A DNA stretch of 64,000 nucleotides from CBDDFV01 sp965227335 (lineage in GTDB: Bacteria > Planctomycetota > Phycisphaerae > Phycisphaerales > SM1A02), in assembly GCA_965227335.1 (NCBI GenBank), contig CBDDFV010000001.1, positions 1,488,001-1,552,000 on the forward strand, written 5' to 3'. The notes under the pieces are model-generated. The model made no database searches. It was not told the origin of the DNA and saw only the letters and a list, made by a program, of their open reading frames with translations. Below are positions 8,679 to 17,069 of this stretch, piece after piece; position 1 is the first letter of the stretch; each line of letters begins with the position of its first letter. The translations under genes and the position numbers were made by a program.

Positions 8679-9908
8679 ATGGGTGATCAGAAGCACATTT
8701 CCCGGTACCTGGACTGGGTGGGGCGGCTTGACAATGTTCACTATGGCCGGTGTCTGTGGTACCGAGGCCACGCGAACGCGGACTGGACGTTGGTCCCACG
8801 GGTCTTCCGTTGTGATCGGGGTTCGGGCGAGGTGTATTATCCTGCCGCTCGCGAACGGGAGATGATGAACCGCTTTGTCGCGCATGCCCAGCGGCGATAC
8901 GACGCTGTGCCAGAGACCGTTGATGCGTCGACAATGGGTCTCTGGCTTAGCCTTGCAGCTCACTATGGTCTGCCAACTCGCTTGCTTGATTGGACTCGAT
9001 CGCCGCTGGCGGCCCTCTTCTTCGCAGTCAACGACTACGCCTTGCATCGACCGCGCGCCGTCGAGGAAATACAACCCGCGGATGAGGTCGCAGTGTGGTG
9101 CCTATATCCTGCGTCGCTTTCCGCGGCCATCGAAATGCAGAAGGAAGTGATTGGAGCTCGCTTCAGCGCATCAGCTCGTGATTCTCCTGATGCGCTAAGT
9201 GATAGGGAATCGGTGCCATCGATTACGGATGTTGGGCTTTGGAAGATGTGGGCCCCAGCATTCGTACCCGAGCGGGCGTACGGACGGTTCACCGACCAGT
9301 CGATCGAGTGCGCAGGAGTTGTGCCGGTTTATCCGAGGTTCTTCGATCAACGCATGGTGACGCAGCGTTCCAGATTCACTGTCCATGCTGAACCTGATGT
9401 ATGTCTGACAGATCTGTTGCCGGAGTCCGATGCGCATCACTTGGAAAGATATGTGATCAAGTCGAAACATGTGCCAGAGATTCGACGTGAACTTCGAGCC
9501 TTGGGTATTGAGCTATCCAGCATGTTCCCTGACTTAGAGTATCTGGCTTTGGAGCTCCAGCATGACTACCGCAAGCTCGATGTCCCAAGAGATGACGCGA
9601 GCGAATCGGTGTACACCGCTGTGCGGGGCAAGCAGCGCATCAGGGACCTTCGATCATCGCCGCGCGAGCCAAACCTCAACGCAGTGAGGATTTCTCAGGC
9701 GGCGCTCGAAGCCGTAGATGGCGTGACAGTGGATATATCGCCCGGCGGTTGCGCTGTACTTCTTGATCGCGCCCTTGAGGTTGATTCGGCCGTCGTCCTT
9801 CACGTTGACGCGCTAGCCGTGGCGTCGCGCTGTCAGGTGAGGTCGTGCGTAGAGGTGAGTCGACGGTTCCGCATCGGCCTGAGGTTTGAGGGCGGATTCA
9901 GAGAGTAA
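8679..9908 (+). CDS. FRG-domain protein fused to a PilZ-like c-di-GMP-binding domain
   Basis: 409 residues from the ATG at 8679, chosen for GGAGG 9 nt upstream; the ATG at 8673 is only 3 nt from it. The N-terminal half has FRG-family signatures: LWYRGHANADWTLVPRVFR, then HYGLPTRLLDWTRSPLAALFFAV. FRG is a domain of uncertain biochemistry seen in phage-related and defence contexts. The C-terminal ~90 residues carry RSSPR (325-329), a 22-residue spacer, then DISPGG (352-357). This matches the PilZ consensus RxxxR...DxSxxG, followed by beta-strands and RIGLRF. The protein may therefore respond to cyclic di-GMP. It stands alone, just upstream of a decayed transposase. The FRG call is firm; the PilZ call is motif-based. 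Confidence 0.78.
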   Translation: MGDQKHISRYLDWVGRLDNVHYGRCLWYRGHANADWTLVPRVFRCDRGSGEVYYPAAREREMMNRFVAHAQRRYDAVPETVDASTMGLWLSLAAHYGLPTRLLDWTRSPLAALFFAVNDYALHRPRAVEEIQPADEVAVWCLYPASLSAAIEMQKEVIGARFSASARDSPDALSDRESVPSITDVGLWKMWAPAFVPERAYGRFTDQSIECAGVVPVYPRFFDQRMVTQRSRFTVHAEPDVCLTDLLPESDAHHLERYVIKSKHVPEIRRELRALGIELSSMFPDLEYLALELQHDYRKLDVPRDDASESVYTAVRGKQRIRDLRSSPREPNLNAVRISQAALEAVDGVTVDISPGGCAVLLDRALEVDSAVVLHVDALAVASRCQVRSCVEVSRRFRIGLRFEGGFRE

Positions 9909-10095
9909 TGCCATGGCGCACCCGGGGGGCTTCTACCGTTATCGAACGGAGGATCACATCCAGGGACAGGATGTGATGAGGTCAATCCGGCACCCGTTGC
10001 TGGTCACGTGGCACTCGAGCCGTGTGGGGCGCTACTGGACTCGCCCTCGTTGGTGCAAGTACGTGGCCCCGCAAGTCGTTGGTGTGCAGAGTGCA

Positions 10096-10650
10096 AGAGC
10101 GGTGGATGCCTTGCGATCCCGGCTGCTCGGTGAATCTGCGACGGGGCGCGGCTTGGCGACTCGCTACGTGTTCTTTGTCATGGATCTCGCGATCTGCCGC
10201 GTTCACATCGCAGGAATCACGCCAAGCCCGAACTAGGCATGGGTGAATTGGGTAGCGCGGCATCTGACCGATCCGTTCGATGGCGTACTCTGTGGCAAGT
10301 CGTTCCTGATCCTCCTGGATCGGGATACCAAGTACAGCAGGGCGTTCCGGTACATGTTGTCTGCGGCGGGTGTAACTCCGCTTGCAGCCGCGCTCGCCGA
10401 ATCTGAACGCACACGCGGAGCGGTTCGTTCGGTCAATCAAAGAGGAGTGTCTAGGCCGGCTGATCCTGTTCGGCGAATCAGGGTTTCGACGAACGATCGA
10501 CGAGTACGTCGAGCACGTCGAACTCAAGCGAGCGCATCACGGGCTGGGCAAACGTTCCGCCGTGCAAGCTCCGTCTCGCCGGAGCGGCGCGATTGGTCGA
10601 ATGTCGCGAGCTACTCGGCGGTACTATTCAAAGCCCACCGGAGGAGGGCG
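10096..10650 (+). pseudogene. Broken DDE (rve-type) transposase/integrase
   Basis: Pieces of a DDE integrase core appear in different frames. Frame 1 reads GLATRYVFFVMDLA...RVHIAGITPSPN, then hits TAG at 10234-10236 where relatives carry a sense codon, and resumes as ARHLTDPFDG...FLILLDRDTKYSRAF. Near 10375 the match shifts frame to SPNLNAHAERFVRSIKEECL...HHGLG, and the extreme C-terminus appears in the third frame. The three acidic catalytic positions are recognisable, but the gene has at least one nonsense codon and two frameshifts, so it is inactive. No terminal inverted repeats were identified. Confidence 0.8.
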
Positions 10651-10786
10651 GCGGCATGACGGGCACACTGATCGTCGGCCGGGTATTTGCACCCTACGGA
10701 AGCAAGAGTCATCACTGGATTACCCGACCGCGTTCTCTAGCGGCGCGCAGAAGAGCGCAGTTATCCAGAGAGCAGGTTGTCAGTCT

Positions 10787-10831
10787 TTGCCAAGGTTGAG
10801 GTCGAGGGTTCAAATCCCTTCGCCCGCTCCA
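10787..10831 (+). other. tRNA-Gly(GCC) 3' half (attachment-site remnant)
   Basis: From the anticodon loop TTGCCAA (10787-10793) the sequence follows a tRNA-Gly: 3' anticodon strand GGTTG, variable loop, T arm GAGGG-TTCAAAT-CCCTT, acceptor strand CGCCCGC, discriminator T and encoded CCA (10829-10831). The sequence upstream does not supply the matching 5' anticodon strand or the acceptor strand GCGGGCG. A 3' half beginning in the anticodon loop is the usual footprint left by an element that integrated into a tRNA gene. Confidence 0.75.
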
Positions 10832-10941
10832 AGCGTACCGCGGTGTTCCGGCAATGTTGCCGTACTGGACGCGCGGAATTGGCGCGCAGCTGGCGCGCAC
10901 GATGCCGATGCCGGGCGCCAGTCGGTCGGGCCATCAGAAGT

Positions 10942-10977
10942 CAACGAGAGGCTCCAGGTGACCGGAGCCTCTCGTTG
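10942..10977 (-). terminator. Hairpin terminator after the beta-helix gene
   Basis: A perfect 14-bp inverted repeat (CAACGAGAGGCTCC) with an 8-base loop lies ~30 bases past the stop of the minus-strand gene ending at 11008. The T-tract is weak, so it may act as a transcript-end stabiliser. Confidence 0.6.
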
Positions 10978-11007
10978 GCGTCTTGGAGTTGACGTGCGCG
11001 GCGTTGC

Positions 11008-12939
11008 TCAGTGGCCGCCGTAGGGATCGGAGCACATCGAGCAACTGTAGGTGCAAAAGATGCAGCAGCCGTCGATGTAGTGCCGCATCCAGCACACATA
11101 GCAATCCTCGTCGACCGTGCCGAGTGCGTCGAGGAAGTCGTCCCAGTCCGCTTCGGTAAGTGCGGTCTCATTCTCGATCGCCGTTGCCGGCGAAGGAACG
11201 ACGTCGTAGAAGCCGCAGTCCCAACTGGCGAGGAGAATGGCGAGATCGGCAGCGTCCACCGCGCCATCTTCGTCGAGATCCTCATCGTCGCACGGAGTAC
11301 AACTGCTCGTGTCTCCCCATGCAGCCAGCAGAAGCGCAATGTCCTCGGGGCCGACGCGCCCATTGGCATCAAGGTCTGCCGCAGAGCAGGCGCCGTTGAA
11401 CTCGTACGCCCCAAGATCGACTTCGTCATCGCTGTCCACGTCGGGTCCATCAACAAGCCGTTCGAACAACCTCACGTCAGGGGTCTTTTCGGTGTCTTGG
11501 CCCGGCGTTCCCGTCCAGTCGTCGTCGATATCAAATTTGTCCGTGGGCGTCAGGCTGTCATCTCCCTTGTCCACGGCGGTCCCGCTCGCATGGGATGGAT
11601 TCAGCCGATAGTCGCCGTACGCGTTGTCCCCTGGAATCGGATCGATTTCTGAGAAGAAGCCGGGATTGGTGCCGGAGGTGTTCGAGTCTGCAACCACGTT
11701 CGTGCAGTCCGTGCCGTTCCAGTTCTGTACGAAGCAGTAGTCAAGATCGGCGGGTACGCCAATGGACAGCTTATTGTAGACCTGAATCTGGCAGTCGTTC
11801 AGGTTGGTGGGATCGGATGTCTCGTTGTTCCAGATGATCGAATTGTCGATCTCGATGACTCCGTAGTCGCCGGCCATAACGCCGCCCGCCCCTTCAAGCG
11901 ATCCGCCGCCAGTCGGGACTCCGTTGCCGCCTTGGTTGCTCGCGATCGTGCAGTTGGTCACCAGTGCAGTTCCATCGGTGATATTGATGCCAGCTCCGTC
12001 GACAGAGTGGTTGTGGAGAATCATGCAGTTCACAATCGTCGCACCAAAGTCGCCGGTAGGCTCATCGGTGCTCTTGATGCAGATGCCTCCACCAGCAGTG
12101 CTATTCGCATTGCCGATGAAGCGGCATGAGACGACATCGGCCGTCGGCTCTGAATTGCCATCACCCACAAGGAGGCCGCCTCCGAGGTTCTCTTTGATCG
12201 TGCTGTCCAGGATCTCGAGGGTGCCGTCCCCAGAGATTTCGATCGCCGCGCCTGAGCCGGTGATTCGGTTTCGGTAAATGTCGCATCGGGTGATCGTGAC
12301 CGTTCCATCCTCAACCAAGATGCCCCCCTCGTTGTAGCGAATGACGCAGCCTTCGATGTCTCCGCTGGCCGTGCCTTGGAAGTCGATGGCGATACCTTGA
12401 TTCAGCGGGTTGACCGTGGTTTGGGTGCCCTCAAAGTACAGGCCGTCGATAATGACCCCGGTCACACCAGTTGGAATTCTGAGGATGTACCGCGCGTTGT
12501 CTTGGATCGTGGAGTCGTCCTGTGACGCGCCGGGAATCGGAAACGCCGCGGCCGGATCATCGGCATCGCCCGGGTCGGTGCCGATATCGGCTGTGAGAAT
12601 AGTCTGGTTGCTCGCTGGATCGCGATCGTCGAAGTCGTTGTCTCCCACCTGAAAGCCACCGTATAGCCCCACATCATCGACAGCGGCGTCAAACTCGAAG
12701 GGGCTGGTTGTTCCCGAGACTGCGTAGGTGCCTTCGGCGACCCAAATGGTGTCGTTCCCGACCGCGTCATCTAGGGCGTCTTGGATTGAACCGAACGCTT
12801 GTGACCATGAGGTGCCGTCGCCAGAGCCCCCCGCCTTGACGAAAATCGATGGAGATTCTGGGTCGGGGATCGCGTTCGCGGAGCATGTCAGAAGCACGAT
12901 CGCCAACGTCGTCGTCGTCGTGTACGATATCTTGCGCAT
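11008..12939 (-). CDS. Secreted right-handed beta-helix protein with dockerin-like repeats
   Basis: 643 residues. Signal peptide MRKISYTTTTTLAIVLLTCSANA; AAGGAG upstream of the ATG. It begins like many polymorphic outer/extracellular beta-helix proteins (IFVKAGGSGDGTSWSQAFGS...DTIWVAEGTY). Repeated strands follow (VIDGLYFEG, IEGCVIRYNEGGI, ITRCDIYRN, EILDSTIKENLGGG, VVSCRFIGN, IVNCMILHNHS, VTNCTIASN), a parallel beta-helix pattern. Near residue 530 are two dockerin-like repeats (AADLDANGRVGPEDIALLL and DLDEDGAVDAADLAILLASW). The final ~40 residues form an unusual Cys-dense tail (CWMRHYIDGCCIFCTYSC). Possible roles are polysaccharide binding or surface display; unproven. The upstream gene at 13027-14217 is separated by a hairpin, so it is probably transcribed alone. 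Confidence 0.85.
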   Translation of the reverse strand: MRKISYTTTTTLAIVLLTCSANAIPDPESPSIFVKAGGSGDGTSWSQAFGSIQDALDDAVGNDTIWVAEGTYAVSGTTSPFEFDAAVDDVGLYGGFQVGDNDFDDRDPASNQTILTADIGTDPGDADDPAAAFPIPGASQDDSTIQDNARYILRIPTGVTGVIIDGLYFEGTQTTVNPLNQGIAIDFQGTASGDIEGCVIRYNEGGILVEDGTVTITRCDIYRNRITGSGAAIEISGDGTLEILDSTIKENLGGGLLVGDGNSEPTADVVSCRFIGNANSTAGGGICIKSTDEPTGDFGATIVNCMILHNHSVDGAGINITDGTALVTNCTIASNQGGNGVPTGGGSLEGAGGVMAGDYGVIEIDNSIIWNNETSDPTNLNDCQIQVYNKLSIGVPADLDYCFVQNWNGTDCTNVVADSNTSGTNPGFFSEIDPIPGDNAYGDYRLNPSHASGTAVDKGDDSLTPTDKFDIDDDWTGTPGQDTEKTPDVRLFERLVDGPDVDSDDEVDLGAYEFNGACSAADLDANGRVGPEDIALLLAAWGDTSSCTPCDDEDLDEDGAVDAADLAILLASWDCGFYDVVPSPATAIENETALTEADWDDFLDALGTVDEDCYVCWMRHYIDGCCIFCTYSCSMCSDPYGGH

Positions 12940-12971
12940 AGCTCTCTATTCTCCTTGAGTAGAGGATCGCG

Positions 12972-12996
12972 CTCGTGATCGCGCCACGATCACGAG
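12972..12996 (-). terminator. Hairpin between the two secreted-protein genes
   Basis: A 10-bp perfect inverted repeat (CTCGTGATCG, 5-base loop) lies just past the stop of the minus-strand gene ending at 13027 and before the next start at 12939. There is no strong T-run. Confidence 0.5.
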
Positions 12997-13026
12997 TGCT
13001 TTGCGGAAATTGTGGATTGAGGTCGT

Positions 13027-14217
13027 CTACCCGGTCCAGTTCGCCAACAGGATGGCCAAGTCGCCTGAGCCAACCATGCCATTTCCGTCGATGTCCGCCG
13101 GCGCGTCAGATCTGCTGCCCCACTCGGCGAGTAGCTGTGCCAAGTCAGTCATGTCCACGCGGCAGTCGGCGGTGAGGTCGCCGTTTGGCGAATCGGCTGG
13201 TCTCAGGACTAGGCCGTCTCCGGCGACCAGTATCTCATGTTGGTCGTTGATGACAGTGCCGGACCCAACCTGAGGGGCACCGGAGAGGCTCTGGAGGTCC
13301 GTTAGTTGGCCGTTCAGCCAGATCCAGCCATTGACCGACCCGCCGACGATTGTTCCGTAGCGGTTCACATCATAAGCAAACGAATCGCCTGGAAACTCGG
13401 GCAGACCGCCTAAGTCGACCGGCTCTCCGTCCTGCCAGCTCACGGCAAGCCGCAAAAAGTCTTGGCATGTCACTGTGCCAACTATGGTCCCATCGGGACC
13501 GATGGCGAATGGCTCACTGATGCCTTGGAATGCCTGGTCGTCGCAGTCAATTACGGGTAAGAACGTAACGCCCTCGTCGTCGATCACGAATGTAGTGCTG
13601 GGACTTACGATGTTCCCCGTGATAGAACCGGAGTCATTGATGTCAACGGCGCGAGCATTCGTCGATCCGACAATCGAATCCAACAAAGTGAGCTCACCAT
13701 CATTCCAGCGAAAGGCATGTCGTTCTCCTGATGGGGAGCTGCCAAGCCAGCCGACTGCCGTGTTTGAATTGTTGAGGGAGAGTATGTCAATCATAGGTCC
13801 AAGGCCATTCGGCAGACCGATGATCTGGTACTCCCCGTTGATCAATATCCATCCGAACTGTTCGCCGTCGTCACTTGTCGCGCAACCAGCAATGTTGCCC
13901 AAGTCGTTGATGGCGGTTGCGAACGCGCTGGTGGCTCCGGGTGGTAGTTGGACCGAAGTGTCGAGACCTGAATCGGGATGCCACCGGTAAATGGCAAAGC
14001 CCGACATGTCGCACTGGTCGTAGCCGCCAACTACAACGCCAGCGTTGTTCATGTCGGCGGGGTATATCGACGGATCGATGAGGCCGCAGTCAGGAATCGG
14101 GAGCGGTGTCACCTCGTACTGGCATTGGGCGTGGGTCGGCGTCGATGACAGCACCATCGCAGCTGCGCTTAATAGCACAAATCGATAAATCAGAGTAATC
14201 CGTTGGCGAATGTTCAC
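13027..14217 (-). CDS. Secreted HAF-repeat protein with dockerin-like C-terminus
   Basis: 396 residues from a GTG at 14217 preceded by GAGGGGAG. A signal peptide ends ...SSTPTHAQ. The body has repeats of the HAF type, roughly one per 45-50 residues, with the pattern A..INDLGNIAG, LSLNNSNTAVGW, RAVDINDSGSITG and YDVNRYGTIVGG. These form a beta-propeller-like fold of unknown ligand. The C-terminus carries two dockerin-like repeats (DLTADCRVDMTDLAQLLAEWG and DIDGNGMVGSGDLAILLANW). It is likely an extracellular or surface protein and shares its dockerin-like ending with the products at 3247 and 11008. Confidence 0.85.
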   Translation of the reverse strand: MNIRQRITLIYRFVLLSAAAMVLSSTPTHAQCQYEVTPLPIPDCGLIDPSIYPADMNNAGVVVGGYDQCDMSGFAIYRWHPDSGLDTSVQLPPGATSAFATAINDLGNIAGCATSDDGEQFGWILINGEYQIIGLPNGLGPMIDILSLNNSNTAVGWLGSSPSGERHAFRWNDGELTLLDSIVGSTNARAVDINDSGSITGNIVSPSTTFVIDDEGVTFLPVIDCDDQAFQGISEPFAIGPDGTIVGTVTCQDFLRLAVSWQDGEPVDLGGLPEFPGDSFAYDVNRYGTIVGGSVNGWIWLNGQLTDLQSLSGAPQVGSGTVINDQHEILVAGDGLVLRPADSPNGDLTADCRVDMTDLAQLLAEWGSRSDAPADIDGNGMVGSGDLAILLANWTG

Positions 14218-14769
14218 GGTTGTCGATCTCCCCTCGCCTCTTCAGTCCTATCACATTCAAAACACCGATGCAACGGCATATCTCGCTGCCCCTAACGGCT
14301 CGGCTATGAACGACAAGTTGAAGTGGCTAAACCAGGATGTCTGGGCAAGCACGCAAGCTCCCTTGGCATGCTGAGCAACTCTCCGGCCCGACCTTCTCAG
14401 GTCGAGCCATGCCATCCTGCTGGCCAGAAGAATACTCCGGAAACAGACCTTTGCCAGTCGATTCGTTCAAGAAGGGCGGCTGACGACCGCCCAGCGATGA
14501 AGTAATCGATCTGGATGCATGCGACAGGGCGGCCTCGAAGTCCTGTCGAGTTGTGCATTTGCGGTGCCAACCGCAGGATCGCAAATCGACACTTGGCCTC
14601 GGCGAAGAAAAATGTGAGTCAGGCCTTGCACTCGGTCAGATCCGTTGTCCAACGCGTGCGGCGATGTCGCGTCACGCGCGGGCAAGGAAGATGAAAAACA
14701 AGATCAGATAGGAGTCCGGGGTGCGTACTGAGATATGGAGTCGCGTCACCGTCAGCCGGAGGCACATCG
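14218..14769. other. Intergenic stretch with no supported gene
   Basis: About 550 bases between the HAF-repeat gene and a small plus-strand gene. Only short frames without ribosome binding sites are present. No tRNA, terminator or long repeat was seen. Confidence 0.5.
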
Positions 14770-14976
14770 ATGGCCAAGTACTATGTCAACAAGAACGCCC
14801 AGCCCACTGGTGAGCATGAAGTGCATCGGGAAGGATGTTCGTATCTGCCAGATCCAGCAAACCGAGTGGCCCTCGGTAATCATGCTTCTTGCCGACACGC
14901 CGTTGTCGAAGCGCGACGGCATTACGCGAACGTAGATGGGTGCTATTACTGTTCGCACGAGTGCCACACACGATAG
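14770..14976 (+). CDS. Small conserved Cys/His-rich protein
   Basis: 68 residues, MAKYYVNKNAQPTGEHEVHR at the start, with GGAGG 7 nt upstream of the ATG. Conserved-looking Cys/His positions (HREGC, SCRHAV, GCYYCSHECH) suggest a small metal-binding fold. I recognise the pattern of a widespread small hypothetical family (KYYVN..AQ..G.HEVH...C..LP) but know no function for it. It stands alone near the left edge of the integrase-bearing region. Confidence 0.75.
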   Translation: MAKYYVNKNAQPTGEHEVHREGCSYLPDPANRVALGNHASCRHAVVEARRHYANVDGCYYCSHECHTR

Positions 14977-15063
14977 GCCAGTATCCTACTGGGAATGCGC
15001 GCGGAGCAAGAGCGAGTCACGGTGTTGCTCCGGGAGCTGCTCTTGAGCGGGTTGCCACAGTTG

Positions 15064-16194
15064 TCAGGTGAGCGTTTCGGATCCATTCGCCATTAGCGGT
15101 AGACTGCCAGGGGTTCCTGGATGCGGTTGGAAGATCGCATCCAAGGCCTGGGCTGCTTCGCTCAGGTACTCAGGGCTGTGTTTGGCGTAGAGTTCTGTGG
15201 TCCGGGTCTCCGTGTGCCCCAGCATTCCAGCGATTTGCCGTAGGGGGACGCCCGCAGCGGCCATCAAGGTGGCCCCGGTGTGACGAAGAGTGTAGGGGGA
15301 TGCGTCCTTGATACCAGCCCGCCGACAGGCTTTCTTGAAGGCCGTGCGGACGTTGGCCACGGGCAGGCCGTCCCATTCCACCACGTGGCCTGTCGAGGAC
15401 TCCCGAAGTGCATCAAGAAGGACCGGCTTCAGGGTCTTCGTGATCGGCACCACGGGACGTCGCTTTTTGGTCTGGGTATCTCCGGGCCTCAGGAAGTCGA
15501 TGCGATTCCGGACCAGATCGACCTGGTCGCGGTGAAGCTGCAACACCGCTGATGGGCGTTGCAGCGTGTGAACCGCGATCATCACGAACCGCCAAAGGTG
15601 CGGCTCCTTGCACTCGGCGATCAGCCGCTGGAACTCCGGGGGCGTGAGGAATCGTTGCCGCGGCGGCGGCTGCGAGACGGACCGGATGTGGGGAACAGTC
15701 GTCAGGAAGCCGCGTTTCCAGTAGTCCTTCAGGGCGGCCTTCAAGACGCCGAGTTCCCGGGCAATCGTGCCGTTTGATCCCTGGTGTCCGTTGCGTCGGA
15801 TTTCATCTCGCCGCCACTGGACGAAGTGGTCTTGAGCGTCCAGCGTCAGCTCAGCGACAAAGTCAATGTCCAGGAGATCCAGGAATCGGTCCCACACACC
15901 CAGAGCGCGTCGGCCAACGTCCTGGCTCGCCCGGCCCTTGAGTGTCGTCTCGACATACCGATTGAGCGCTGCCCGAATCGGCACGACACTCGGATCTCGA
16001 GGATCTGGCGGGGCCACCAGATGCCGGTCTACGAACGCCATTAAGACGGCTTTGGCTTCCTCAAGATCATCCGTGTGCGTGCTCTTGCGGCAGACGCGTC
16101 GTGATCCAGGTTTGCACCAGTAGATGTAGAAATGGGGGGTGTCTTTTCGTCTCCAGAGCCAATGGCCCCGGTACTCGAAGTCTCGTTGCTGCAT
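15064..16194 (-). CDS. Tyrosine recombinase (phage-type integrase)
   Basis: 376 residues. The N-terminal part has an arm-binding-like start (YRGHWLWRRKDTPHFYIYW) and a SAM-like core-binding region around 70-165. The catalytic domain shows the first Arg in LQRPSAVLQLHRDQ, then SPYTLRHTGATLMAAAG, LGHTETRTTELYAKHS with the Tyr nucleophile, and intervening Lys-rich strands. The usual box-II first His is replaced by Tyr (YTLRHT), which occurs in some active family members. GAGAGGAG lies before the ATG, inside the upstream excisionase gene. The likely role is integration and excision of the surrounding element; its attachment site was not identified next to the gene. Confidence 0.92.
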   Translation of the reverse strand: MQQRDFEYRGHWLWRRKDTPHFYIYWCKPGSRRVCRKSTHTDDLEEAKAVLMAFVDRHLVAPPDPRDPSVVPIRAALNRYVETTLKGRASQDVGRRALGVWDRFLDLLDIDFVAELTLDAQDHFVQWRRDEIRRNGHQGSNGTIARELGVLKAALKDYWKRGFLTTVPHIRSVSQPPPRQRFLTPPEFQRLIAECKEPHLWRFVMIAVHTLQRPSAVLQLHRDQVDLVRNRIDFLRPGDTQTKKRRPVVPITKTLKPVLLDALRESSTGHVVEWDGLPVANVRTAFKKACRRAGIKDASPYTLRHTGATLMAAAGVPLRQIAGMLGHTETRTTELYAKHSPEYLSEAAQALDAIFQPHPGTPGSLPLMANGSETLT

Positions 16195-16376
16195 GTCTCC
16201 TCTCTGTGGTAGTTGCGATTCAGGTAGTTTGCGAGTTCGTCCTGCGGAATCAGCACGCGATTTCGGATCTTCACGAACCTGAGATGGCCGCGTTGCCGTT
16301 CTCGATCCAGCGTGATGCGGTGGACGCCGATCAGCTCAGCCGCCTCCGCCAAACTCAGCAGTCGTGGGATGGGCAT
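16041..16376 (-). CDS. Excisionase-like helix-turn-helix protein
   Basis: 111 residues from the ATG at 16376, with AAAGGAG 6 nt upstream. Residues 5-50 form a MerR/excisionase wing-HTH (LLSLAEAAELIGVHRITLDR ... RVLIPQDELANYL). The C-terminal ~50 residues are low-complexity and are read out of frame from the first 154 bases of the integrase gene, so the two coding regions overlap extensively. It probably directs the integrase toward excision and may repress the integrase promoter. Confidence 0.75.
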   Translation of the reverse strand: MPIPRLLSLAEAAELIGVHRITLDRERQRGHLRFVKIRNRVLIPQDELANYLNRNYHREETCSNETSSTGAIGSGDEKTPPISTSTGANLDHDASAARARTRMILRKPKPS

Positions 16377-16506
16377 AGCACACTCCTTTCGTTTCGCGCA
16401 AGGAAACACCGCCAGGCGGTTGCCAGAAGCTGGCCGCCCGTGGCGCATGCGCACCGCGCACTGTGGCATGATCGGGAGGCGGGTTGAAGACCGGTCCCCG
16501 GCGCGG

Positions 16507-16773
16507 CTACTTCCGGCGTCGGCGAGGTGCCCGAGACAGCTTCTGATCGAGTTTGCAGCAAAAGTCCTGGAAGTCGACGCCGAGTGCGCGGCACCACTGG
16601 CGAAGTTCCACAACATCGAGTCGCCGTTCGCCTCGCTCGCTCTTGCTGACCGTCGATTGAGTGACTTGGAGTCGCTCAGCAAGGTCGATCTGCGTCAGGC
16701 CGGTCGCCTTCCGAGCGCTTCGGAGGCTGGCGAGGAACGCGTCGTAGTCAGCCGAGTGGATCGACTTCTGCAT
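16507..16773 (-). CDS. XRE-family helix-turn-helix regulator
   Basis: 88 residues. A Cro/CI-type HTH occupies residues ~12-70 (LRSARKATGLTQIDLAERLQ...STVSKSERGERRL), followed by a short tail ending in an Arg/Lys run. The tail of the HTH (GERRLDVVELRQWCRALGV) closely resembles the neighbouring regulator at 16836-17069, so the two look like duplicates. It probably controls the integration module or the divergent cupin gene. Confidence 0.82.
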   Translation of the reverse strand: MQKSIHSADYDAFLASLRSARKATGLTQIDLAERLQVTQSTVSKSERGERRLDVVELRQWCRALGVDFQDFCCKLDQKLSRAPRRRRK

Positions 16774-16835
16774 GGAGAACTCCGCGAAAAGTCACGAAGT
16801 TCCAGTCGATTTTGGAATAGTCCAAGATAGAATAT

Positions 16836-17069
16836 TCAGGCAATGGCGTTGATGGCCTCACTGGGGCGAACGCCACAGGCTTTACACCACGCCACAAACT
16901 CCACCGGATCGATTCGTCGTTCCCCGTGCTCCACCTTGAAGACGAAGGAGTGGGGCTTCTTGAGACGGGCTGCCAGAGCCCGCTGTGTCAAGTCGGCGTC
17001 CAATCGCTGCTGGCGCAGGAGGCGGCACAGTCGACGGTACGCCGGGGCGTGTTGGGGTCTTGCTCCCAT
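16836..17069 (-). CDS. XRE-family helix-turn-helix regulator, divergent from the cupin gene
   Basis: 77 residues from the ATG at 17069. HTH of the Cro/CI type (LRQQRLDADLTQRALAARL...HSFVFKVEHGERRI), ending DPVEFVAWCKACGVRPSEA. It is transcribed away from the cupin gene at 17129. Three inverted repeats lie in and beside the shared promoter region, and the first one covers this gene's own start codon. This fits an autoregulator, though binding is not shown by the sequence alone. Confidence 0.8.
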   Translation of the reverse strand: MGARPQHAPAYRRLCRLLRQQRLDADLTQRALAARLKKPHSFVFKVEHGERRIDPVEFVAWCKACGVRPSEAINAIA

